DNA from: Eggerthellales bacterium UBA948
Lineage (GTDB): Bacteria > Actinomycetota > Coriobacteriia > Coriobacteriales > UBA8131
Reading direction: 5' to 3'
Length of the DNA stretch: 7,205 nt
Assembly (NCBI GenBank): GCA_002293265.1
Contig: DBCW01000080.1
Span: forward strand, 8,374-15,578
Shown: one piece after another, positions 1 through 5,662 of the stretch
Layout: the number at the start of each line of letters is the position of its first letter
How positions within the stretch are numbered: the first letter of the stretch is position 1
Notes under the pieces: model-generated
Told to the model about the DNA's origin: nothing
The model's database searches: none
Seen by the model: only the letters and a program-made list of their open reading frames with translations
Made by a program: the position numbers and the translations under genes

Positions 1-694
1 CTACATCAATGACAACTTGACCTTCTCTAAGAAAACTACTGTTAATCATTTTGGCTTGACCAACACAAACTACAACAATATCCGCCTCTCTTACCCTCTC
101 ACGCAAATCAAGACTTTTAGAGTGACACATAGTGATCGTAGCGTTTCGCTGAAGAAGCATCATAGCAACCGGTCTGCCAATCACCAAACTTCGCCCAACA
201 ACTACAACACACTTTCCTTCAATATCGATATTATAGTGATCAAGTATTTCTATACAGGCCTGTGGCGTACACGGAGAAAAGCCTGTACCGGCTCCGGTAA
301 ACACCGATGCTGTAGAAATATCAGTTATGCCATCTATGTCCTTTTGCGGACTTAGTGCATTTCTCATTTGATTATCATCGATGTGTTTTGGAAGTGGGCG
401 CAACAACAAAACACCATGCACATCTTTATCATTGTTCAGCTGCTCAATCTTAGATCTTAATTCATCTTCTTGTATCAAATCGGGAAACACTAAGCTATTT
501 ACATGTATTCCCACTAATTTGCAGCGCTTTATCGCCCCGCTCTCATAAGCGATAGCATCTTCGCGCTCACCAACGCGTATTATTGCAAGTTTTGGCTTTA
601 TGCCCTTAGCTTGTAAAAGCTCTGCAGCTTCTGCCGTTTTTGCATTCATTGCTTTGACCACTTCAGGGCCACTTAGGATCAATGGTTCATTCAC
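1..694 (-). CDS. folD: FolD-type methylene-THF dehydrogenase, 3' end cut by window edge
   Basis: Interconverts 5,10-methylene-THF and 5,10-methenyl-THF with NAD(P), and in canonical members hydrolyses methenyl-THF to 10-formyl-THF; cytoplasmic. I translated the frame by hand: it opens after a TAG at 731-733, first start is GTG at 692-694 (weak GGAA 7 bases upstream), and it is open for 231 codons to the edge; about 50 of the usual 280 residues are missing. Visible: substrate-domain motif VGEREDAIAYESGA (41-54), KDIDGIT (118-124), PCTPQACIEIL (141-151), Rossmann motif VVVVGRSLVIGRP (163-175), and VVIDV at the cut end. Odd: numbering coincides with E. coli FolD, and its cyclohydrolase Lys54 is Ala54 (GCG) and Gln98 is Leu98 (TTG), while Tyr50 and Asp121 are kept. 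From memory, this pattern marks a Clostridia/Coriobacteriia-type subfamily that works with a separate cyclohydrolase. Follows fhs by 131 bases. Family is certain; loss of cyclohydrolase is inferred. Confidence 0.93.
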   Translation of the reverse strand, partial: MNEPLILSGPEVVKAMNAKTAEAAELLQAKGIKPKLAIIRVGEREDAIAYESGAIKRCKLVGIHVNSLVFPDLIQEDELRSKIEQLNNDKDVHGVLLLRPLPKHIDDNQMRNALSPQKDIDGITDISTASVFTGAGTGFSPCTPQACIEILDHYNIDIEGKCVVVVGRSLVIGRPVAMMLLQRNATITMCHSKSLDLRERVREADIVVVCVGQAKMINSSFLREGQVVIDV

Positions 695-718
695 TGATGT
701 ATTCCAATCATTTTTGGC

Positions 719-732
719 AGCAAAATTTTGCT
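719..732. promoter_or_regulatory. 14-bp perfect palindrome upstream of folD
   Basis: AGCAAAATTTTGCT is a perfect palindrome whose inner edge lies 24 bases upstream of the folD GTG. The 131-base fhs-folD gap also holds a second perfect palindrome, GTTTATAAAC at 782-791, close to the fhs stop. I found no convincing -35/-10 pair and no GC-rich hairpin followed by a T run in this gap. The 14-mer could be an operator for a dimeric regulator, but it is AT-rich and could occur by chance. Confidence 0.25.
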
Positions 733-825
733 ATCGAATATCACACAATTGTATTTGTAAATGATACCGAAAAGCACTTTTGTTTATAAACTATTCATTT
801 TTGCTTCGATAATGCAGGTAAACGC

Positions 826-2499
826 TTAGAACAAACCTGATATTTTGCCCTTTTCATCAACATCTATTTTCTCGGCAGCAGGCACTTTGGGAAGTCCCGG
901 CATAGTCATGATATCACCTGTCAAGGCCACAATAAACCCTGCCCCTGCAGATACCTTTAAGCTTCTTACCGTAACTCTAAAGTCTTTTGGTGCTCCAAGC
1001 AAGCTAGGGTCATCCGAAAAAGAATACTGGGTCTTGGCAATACAAATTGGCATATTGCCAAATCCCAAACTTTCCAACTTAGCAGCCTGCTCTCTTGCCG
1101 AGGGTGTCAAATCTACTCCTGCGGCATGGTAAACCTTTCGTGCAATAGACTCCAGTTTATCGATAATAGAATCATCACTTTGGTAGCTGAATCTAAAGTC
1201 ATTGGATTGTTCGGTAAGTCGAATAACTTCCTTTGCTAAAGCAACTCCGCCCTCTCCACCTTTTGCCCAGACTTCTGAGAGAGCGACATTTACTCCCAAT
1301 GCACGGCACTTATCCTCTACAAGTTTGGTTTCGGCCTCTGTGTCAGTTGGGAACTGATTTACAGCAACCACACAAGGCAGACCATATACTTTGGTGATGT
1401 TTTCTACATGCTGCAAGAGGTTTGGTAATCCACGCTCAAGAGCTTCAAGATCTTCGCGAGTTAGATCCTCTTTTTTAGCTCCACCGTGATGCTTTAGCGC
1501 TCTTACTGTGGCAACAACCACAACTGCATCCGGTTGTAAATCAGCTATGCGACACTTAATATCCAAAAACTTCTCCGCGCCAAGATCAGCGCCAAATCCG
1601 GCCTCGGTCACAGCGTAATCACCTAAGTGCAGAGCCATTGAGGTAGCGATAATTGAATTGCAACCGTGAGCAATATTTGCAAAAGGACCTCCATGTACAA
1701 AAGCCGGGGTTCCCTCTAAGGTCTGCACCAGATTTGGCTTAAGAGCATCTTTAAGAAGTGCCGCCATAGCGCCCTCAGCTTTTAACTGACTGGCCGTTAT
1801 CGGTTCACCACTGCGACTATAAGCGACAATAATACTTGCCAATTTGCTCTTAAGATCGGTTATAGATGTGGCCAAACAAAAGATTGCCATGATTTCTGAA
1901 GCAACAGTTATGTCATAACCGTCTTCTCTGGGCATGCCATCTGTTTTTCCGCCCATACCGTCAACGATGAAACGTAGTTGCCTGTCGTTCATGTCCACGC
2001 ATCTGCGCCAGGTAATATTTCTGGTATCAATATCCAGTTCGTTTCCTTGGTGAATATGATTATCAAGAATTGCAGCAAGTAGGTTGTTCGCCGCGCCTAT
2101 AGCATGGAAGTCACCGGTAAAATGAAGATTGATATCTTCCATTGGTACTACTTGAGCATAACCGCCGCCGGCAGCTCCACCCTTGACACCAAATACCGGA
2201 CCTAGCGACGGCTCGCGTAAGGCTACTACAACATTTTTGCCCAATTTTGCCAGTCCATCCGAAAGCCCCACCGTTGTCGTGGTCTTCCCTTCGCCCGCCG
2301 GAGTTGGCGTTATAGCAGTTACAAGCACAAGCTTTCCTGCTTTTGCACTATTTTCATTAAGCATATTAAAATCGATCTTTGCCTTATACTTACCATATGG
2401 CTCAATATATTCGGGGTCTATTTTTAGCTTTTCGGCAACTTGCATGATAGGTGTTGGCTTGATTGACTGAGCGATCTCAATATCACTTAAAAATCCCAT
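826..2499 (-). CDS. fhs: Formate-tetrahydrofolate ligase (10-formyl-THF synthetase)
   Basis: Makes 10-formyl-THF from formate, THF and ATP in the cytoplasm; reversible, so it can also yield ATP when one-carbon units are oxidised. 557 residues, the full family length. The P-loop [12 protein letters not shown] is at 65-76, followed by the family signature blocks [19 protein letters not shown] (95-113), [14 protein letters not shown] (121-134) and DMNDR (169-173); the C-terminus has the conserved [11 protein letters not shown] stretch. The ATG at 2497-2499 is supported by a GAGAGGG ribosome-binding site 6 bases upstream; the stop is TAA. No frameshift or missing motif seen. It sits between the folate reductase (190 bases upstream) and folD (131 bases downstream), so the three encode consecutive steps of the methyl branch. 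Those gaps are larger than elsewhere in the block, so fhs may have its own promoter, though none is clear. Confidence 0.98.
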   Translation of the reverse strand: MGFLSDIEIAQSIKPTPIMQVAEKLKIDPEYIEPYGKYKAKIDFNMLNENSAKAGKLVLVTAITPTPAGEGKTTTTVGLSDGLAKLGKNVVVALREPSLGPVFGVKGGAAGGGYAQVVPMEDINLHFTGDFHAIGAANNLLAAILDNHIHQGNELDIDTRNITWRRCVDMNDRQLRFIVDGMGGKTDGMPREDGYDITVASEIMAIFCLATSITDLKSKLASIIVAYSRSGEPITASQLKAEGAMAALLKDALKPNLVQTLEGTPAFVHGGPFANIAHGCNSIIATSMALHLGDYAVTEAGFGADLGAEKFLDIKCRIADLQPDAVVVVATVRALKHHGGAKKEDLTREDLEALERGLPNLLQHVENITKVYGLPCVVAVNQFPTDTEAETKLVEDKCRALGVNVALSEVWAKGGEGGVALAKEVIRLTEQSNDFRFSYQSDDSIIDKLESIARKVYHAAGVDLTPSAREQAAKLESLGFGNMPICIAKTQYSFSDDPSLLGAPKDFRVTVRSLKVSAGAGFIVALTGDIMTMPGLPKVPAAEKIDVDEKGKISGLF

Positions 2500-2505
2500 C
2501 GTTTT

Positions 2506-2512
2506 CCCTCTC
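2506..2512 (-). promoter_or_regulatory. Ribosome-binding site of fhs
   Basis: On the coding strand GAGAGGG lies 6 bases before the fhs ATG (spacer AAAACG). It is the most clearly purine-rich site in the folate part of the window and fixes the start. Confidence 0.75.
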
Positions 2513-2521
2513 TTTTGAATG

Positions 2522-2538
2522 CAAAAACATTGTTTTTG
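2522..2538. promoter_or_regulatory. Perfect 7-bp inverted repeat in the fhs leader
   Basis: CAAAAAC and GTTTTTG flank a 3-base loop, 9 bases upstream of the fhs ribosome-binding site. A wider 8-bp inverted pair, GATTTTAC at 2538-2545 and GTAAAATC at 2586-2593, brackets about 40 bases of the same leader. They might form an operator or a weak leader hairpin. The AT-rich composition makes chance occurrence quite possible, and no known riboswitch core was recognised. Confidence 0.25.
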
Positions 2539-2625
2539 ATTTTACACCATGGAGTGCTGTATTCACTTTTATTAAGATAATTTGAGTAAAATCGATTGGC
2601 ATAAGGCGTTTTTTTAACTCCCAGA

Positions 2626-2692
2626 GAAGTGCCGACTTATTGCTTACACGCCACCTTCTATAGGAAAGTGCCGGTTACTTGCTTGCGCGTCA
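2626..2692. repeat. Imperfect tandem repeat, 39-bp period, at the 3' end of the reductase gene
   Basis: Segments 2626-2653 and 2665-2692 align without gaps at 20 of 28 positions, sharing the cores AAGTGCCG and TTGCTT; six of the eight differences are transitions. The second segment covers the reductase stop codon (TGA at 2690-2692), so this looks like a decayed tandem duplication just behind the gene. A 7-bp stem (2652-2658 with 2664-2670, one G-U pair, 5-base loop) can form between the copies. No T run follows, so it is not a normal intrinsic terminator. Confidence 0.5.
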
Positions 2693-3988
2693 AATTCCCC
2701 AGTCAATTGGTGGATGTATCCAACCAAAAACCTTTTCAAGCTCGCCGCTGGCTTTTAGTTGATGGTATGCCTTAATATAAACGCATCTGCGCGATTCCAA
2801 ATAAAGCTCGCACCACTCATCCAGACTGCCACCGCACGGTCCGTTTCGCTGGTCTTTAGGGCAAGCCAGTATGCCGCGCTTTTTAATGAACTCGTAGTTT
2901 TCCCTAAAGCCTTCTTTATCATCTATCAAGCTAATGAGATGCGAATCTCTTGACCAGTTATCAAGTGGTGACAACATGTCATCCGCTGCATCAAATAAAT
3001 AAAAGCCATCGGCTTGTCCAAAACACAACTCTTCTGCAAAGCGCTGCCAATCATTGTAATAATCATCGGACATACTCAGCATATTAACAATATCTTCAGC
3101 CTTGAGATTTAGTCCGCCAATATGGGCACCGGCGTAACCTAATCCACGAGCAACAGCAATAGTTTTAGCGGCACGTTTTAGATACGCTGCCTTGCCGTTG
3201 TCGTCTGAGCGTGACTCTTGATCAAGTACTTGCATAAGCTCATCACTGACGTAACATCCGGGAACTTTACCGGTCCGCATATATCTTGCCGCCCCTGCAG
3301 ACATGACATAAATATTCGCAAGAAGGGGAAAATCATAGCCACGTTTCTTTAGATACCTTGGGATTTCTGCCATTTTTCGCGCGTCATAACCAATCTGTGA
3401 TATGGCAAACTTTGCTCCGGCAGCGATTTTTTTCTCCAGTTTATAATATTGAGCCATGGTTTCGGCTTCAGTCCACTTAAAAGGGCTCACCACAGCACCG
3501 GCATAAAATGATGTTGGTAGCTCTTTTTTGGTGCCTCTAAAAGTTGTTACCTCAAGACCGTCATTCATTTCACTGATTAGCTGTAGCATATGGATCGGAT
3601 CTAGATCAAATACCGGTCTTGCGCTGCCCTGCCAGACCTGCCCAATATAATCACCGGTCATCACCAACAGGTTTTGCAAACCGCTTCGTTGCATGGCATA
3701 AAGCTGTGCGAGTATTTGATTGCGATTACGATCTTTGCAAGTAAAATGCAATAGTGCCGGTATGCCTTCCGATACGAGCTCTGCAGCAACAACGTCTGCC
3801 AAGATGGCAGGATGCCCTCCGGGATTATCCGCAACAGATATTGCATGCACCAATCCTGTTGCATAAATTCGTTTGACTTCTTCGATCTCTTTTAGCTGAA
3901 ACTCTTCTGCAGCACCACGACCGGGAACCATTTCATACGTGATCGCAAAAGTACCATCAATTATAGCTTGTCGAAAGTCTTTTTTCAT
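2690..3988 (-). CDS. metF: Methylenetetrahydrofolate reductase (MetF family) with cysteine-rich MetV-like C-terminal domain
   Basis: Expected to interconvert 5,10-methylene-THF and 5-methyl-THF at FAD in the cytoplasm. 432 residues, longer than the roughly 290-300 of plain MetF. The N-terminal TIM-barrel part (about 1-300) keeps equivalents of E. coli Glu28 (Glu19 in YEMVPGRG), Asp120 (Asp113 in MTGD) and Gln183 (Gln198 in SQIGYD). The tail (about 370-432) has ACPKDQRNGPCGGSLDEWC: Cys376, 385, 393 and 402 resemble the MTHFR_C/MetV domain, which in acetogens accompanies MetF and can bind an Fe-S cluster. Translation starts 4 bases after the napH stop with no visible Shine-Dalgarno sequence, suggesting coupling to napH. 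The natural electron donor is unknown; the napH-like neighbour is a candidate by position only. A methyltransferase-associated role is the main alternative to an acetogenic one. Confidence 0.87.
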   Translation of the reverse strand: MKKDFRQAIIDGTFAITYEMVPGRGAAEEFQLKEIEEVKRIYATGLVHAISVADNPGGHPAILADVVAAELVSEGIPALLHFTCKDRNRNQILAQLYAMQRSGLQNLLVMTGDYIGQVWQGSARPVFDLDPIHMLQLISEMNDGLEVTTFRGTKKELPTSFYAGAVVSPFKWTEAETMAQYYKLEKKIAAGAKFAISQIGYDARKMAEIPRYLKKRGYDFPLLANIYVMSAGAARYMRTGKVPGCYVSDELMQVLDQESRSDDNGKAAYLKRAAKTIAVARGLGYAGAHIGGLNLKAEDIVNMLSMSDDYYNDWQRFAEELCFGQADGFYLFDAADDMLSPLDNWSRDSHLISLIDDKEGFRENYEFIKKRGILACPKDQRNGPCGGSLDEWCELYLESRRCVYIKAYHQLKASGELEKVFGWIHPPIDWGI

Positions 3989-3992
3989 TTAT

Positions 3993-4919
3993 TTATTTTA
4001 CAGGTTTAAAGTGGTCAAGACCGGGACGGATCTTTAGCGCTTTTGTTGGACAAACATCCACACAAGCACCACACAACATACAATCGCCTGCCAAAACAGC
4101 TTTTGCTTTATCTTCAAGAGCAGGATCTAATATCATGGGATCAGCCAAGCACTTATCTTTACACTTATCACAATGTATACATTCTTTCTGAGAAATGCGT
4201 ACATTAAATAACCCAAGCCGTCCTATTAGTTGGTAAAACCCTCCAAGTGGACATAGTGCTCTACACCAAACACGATGACTCCAAAAAAGCTCAGTGATAA
4301 TAATTGCAAGTAAAGTTACAACTCCGGCAGTGCTGCCGTACAACACAAGCTTATTACCGGCACTTATTGGCGAAAATATCTCAAACAGTGGAATACTCAA
4401 AATAGCCGACACAACAAGCACGACACCGGCAACAATTATCTTAGCTTTGCGAGGAATAGTACGTTCTTTGATTTTTATCTTAAAAACTCGGCGTAAAAAG
4501 TCAGTAATCTCTAAAATCAGATTTGCCGGACATATCCAGCCGCAAAAGACTCTTCCGCGAATTATCAAATAGAAAGCAAAAATTGGCAGTGCAAAAATCA
4601 GCCAGTCAAGGCTAAATGATTTTGAAGCTAAAGTTACTTGCAGTACAGCAAAAGGATCCAAAAGCTCAAGCCTAAATGCATCTACTGACAGATAAGATGA
4701 GGAAAGACTTCCGTAAAATGGTAATTCTGCCGGAGTGAATATCCTCACATCGCCACCAACCGATAATCCAAACAGGTTCCATCCTGCACCTGCGACCAGT
4801 ATCGGCAAGGGAAATAAAACCAAAAAGAATATCTGTGCCATGCGACGAGCGATTGTCCATCCGCGTCGTCTTAGCTTTGGCATTTTGGTTGGAGCTATGT
4901 TTTCTTGCTTGTCTGTCAT
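3993..4919 (-). CDS. napH: NapH-type membrane ferredoxin (quinol-linked polyferredoxin)
   Basis: Integral membrane iron-sulfur protein; NapH proteins are thought to take electrons from menaquinol and pass them toward the periplasmic nitrate reductase, often with NapG. 308 residues. Four hydrophobic segments are visible, about 27-47, 104-120, 161-179 and 194-213. Two CxxxCP motifs, CGWICP (126-131) and CRALCP (219-224), are the hallmark of the NapH/CcoG-like group. The cytoplasmic tail has two 4Fe-4S sites: Cys247, 250, 253, 257 and Cys280, 283, 286, 290 (CMLCGACVDVCP). The start overlaps the napD stop in ATGA with AAGGG a dozen bases upstream. The N-terminal arginines (RRRGW, ARR) look like inside-positive charges before the first helix, not a Tat signal. 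No napG is adjacent. It could also supply electrons to the folate reductase immediately downstream (inference). Confidence 0.87.
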   Translation of the reverse strand: MTDKQENIAPTKMPKLRRRGWTIARRMAQIFFLVLFPLPILVAGAGWNLFGLSVGGDVRIFTPAELPFYGSLSSSYLSVDAFRLELLDPFAVLQVTLASKSFSLDWLIFALPIFAFYLIIRGRVFCGWICPANLILEITDFLRRVFKIKIKERTIPRKAKIIVAGVVLVVSAILSIPLFEIFSPISAGNKLVLYGSTAGVVTLLAIIITELFWSHRVWCRALCPLGGFYQLIGRLGLFNVRISQKECIHCDKCKDKCLADPMILDPALEDKAKAVLAGDCMLCGACVDVCPTKALKIRPGLDHFKPVK

Positions 4920-5173
4920 TTTGATGCTGCCCTTGCAATGTCAGGGTCGTCCTCAAAATTTGCATAAATCAAATTGACGTTAATAACGCCTTCAAATGCA
5001 ACAAAAGAATTGGCAATCGAGTGCGACCTGTCAACAGTTTCCGCCTCAATGGTAATGGCTATCTTATTCTCAATCACGTCATGCACCTCAACACCTTCTA
5101 TCTCCTGCAAATGCTCTTTGATGTTTTGGGTGTGCTCCGGAAATGTTTCCACAACAAGACTTGATATTACCAT
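4916..5173 (-). CDS. napD: NapD, chaperone for the NapA Tat signal
   Basis: Small cytoplasmic protein that binds the twin-arginine signal of NapA, delaying export until the cofactors are inserted. 85 residues, the family size. It has the N-terminal beta strand ISSLVVE (3-9), a central IEGVEVHDV segment (25-33) and the C-terminal EGVINVNLIY (60-69), matching the NapD ferredoxin-like fold and the SLVV/GV..V.L.Y pattern of E. coli NapD. The start is set by AGAGG 5 bases upstream. Its stop overlaps the napH start, so the two are translationally coupled. The gene lies beyond the terminator that follows the cytochrome gene, so it may be expressed at a lower level than napA. Confidence 0.88.
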   Translation of the reverse strand: MVISSLVVETFPEHTQNIKEHLQEIEGVEVHDVIENKIAITIEAETVDRSHSIANSFVAFEGVINVNLIYANFEDDPDIARAASK

Positions 5174-5176
5174 GAG

Positions 5177-5184
5177 TCCTCTTT
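5177..5184 (-). promoter_or_regulatory. Ribosome-binding site of napD
   Basis: Coding-strand AAAGAGGA sits just before the napD ATG, leaving 3 bases (CTC). I see no strong promoter in the roughly 44 bases between the terminator and this start, so napD may depend on read-through. Confidence 0.7.
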
Positions 5185-5207
5185 CTTTAAATACTTTTCA
5201 TTGTCCT

Positions 5208-5255
5208 AAAACAAAGACGGGTGACTTACCAAAATATATTTGGGCAAGTCACCCG
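5208..5255 (-). terminator. Intrinsic terminator between napB-like gene and napD
   Basis: On the coding strand CGGGTGACTT pairs perfectly with AAGTCACCCG; inside, CCAAA pairs with TTTGG around a 5-base loop (TATAT), separated by a 1x2 internal loop. The 15-bp stem is followed directly by TCTTTGTTTT. It begins 19 bases after the cytochrome stop codon. It probably ends most napA-napB transcripts and lets a fraction read into napD-napH-metF. Confidence 0.88.
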
Positions 5256-5274
5256 CTCCATTTAATTGATGGAA

Positions 5275-5649
5275 CTAGTTAGTCGGTGCCGGACCGCCGT
5301 GGCAAGATTGACATTGCACACGAGACGGATCAAACGCCATTGAATCATAGCTCTTGTTCACGTAGTGATCTTCAGGAACGATACGAGCATCAACTTGTGT
5401 CGGATTGCCGGCATCGCTATTTCCATGACATGTGTAGCACTCTTTGCCACTGTCATTTTGAAGCTCTACGTAGCCAATGTGATCCTTGTTAGGCAGATTG
5501 GACGGCAAGCCATCAAGTACAGCTGTTTCGGTCGTAGTTGATCCGCTAGCGCCGCTTGTACTGCCACTTTGAGTACCGCATGCAGCTAAAAGACCTAGTG
5601 ACATCACGAGGGTAAATACTGCTACAAGTGTAATTAGTTTCTTTTTCAT
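5275..5649 (-). CDS. napB: Dihaem c-type cytochrome lipoprotein, NapB-like
   Basis: Likely electron-transfer partner of NapA on the outer face of the cytoplasmic membrane. 124 residues. A lysine-led hydrophobic signal peptide ends in a lipobox LAAC with Cys24 as the lipidated residue, followed by a Ser/Thr/Gly-rich linker (25-41). Two haem-binding motifs, CYTCH (71-75) and CQSCH (113-117), lie either side of PEDHY. His57 and His95 are the only other histidines and could be the distal ligands, giving two bis-His haems as in NapB. It is shorter than typical NapB (about 150 residues) and anchored by lipid, which suits a Gram-positive cell. It starts 11 bases after napA, with a ribosome-binding site reaching into the napA stop codon. 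The NapB assignment rests on the haem pattern and position; a generic small multihaem cytochrome cannot be ruled out. Confidence 0.75.
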   Translation of the reverse strand: MKKKLITLVAVFTLVMSLGLLAACGTQSGSTSGASGSTTTETAVLDGLPSNLPNKDHIGYVELQNDSGKECYTCHGNSDAGNPTQVDARIVPEDHYVNKSYDSMAFDPSRVQCQSCHGGPAPTN

Positions 5650-5656
5650 CGTTGTT

Positions 5657-5662
5657 CACCTT
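5657..5662 (-). promoter_or_regulatory. Ribosome-binding site of the napB-like gene
   Basis: Coding-strand AAGGTG lies 7 bases before the cytochrome ATG and shares its first two bases with the napA TAA, indicating tight coupling of the two genes. Confidence 0.65.

Noticed and set aside
17..355. 112-codon open frame on the plus strand
   Set aside because: Antisense shadow of folD; the minus-strand frame has clear FolD motifs and the plus-strand product resembles nothing.
401..535. FolD Ala54/Leu98 as a sequencing error or pseudogene
   Set aside because: The frame is intact over 231 codons, flanking motifs are conserved, and both changes fall in a coherent subfamily-like context (AYESGA...KRC, LLLRPLP).
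695..825. Intrinsic terminator after fhs
   Set aside because: The only candidate hairpin (AAAAG/CTTTT) is short and AT-rich and has no following T run.
695..825. CRP/FNR-like operator around TGTGTGATATTCGATAGC
   Set aside because: Only one half resembles TGTGA and there is no matching TCACA or ATCAA half-site at the proper spacing.
2500..2689. THF, SAM or cobalamin riboswitch in the metF-fhs spacer
   Set aside because: None of the conserved cores could be recognised; only short AT-rich inverted repeats and a decayed repeat were seen.
4840..4880. Twin-arginine signal in the NapH N-terminus
   Set aside because: The RRRGW/ARR run precedes a transmembrane helix in a multi-pass protein and lacks the S-R-R-x-F-L-K pattern; it fits the positive-inside rule.
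4672..4965. 97-codon minus-strand frame overlapping napH
   Set aside because: Out of frame with napH and napD, both of which are well supported; composition looks like a frame-shifted shadow.
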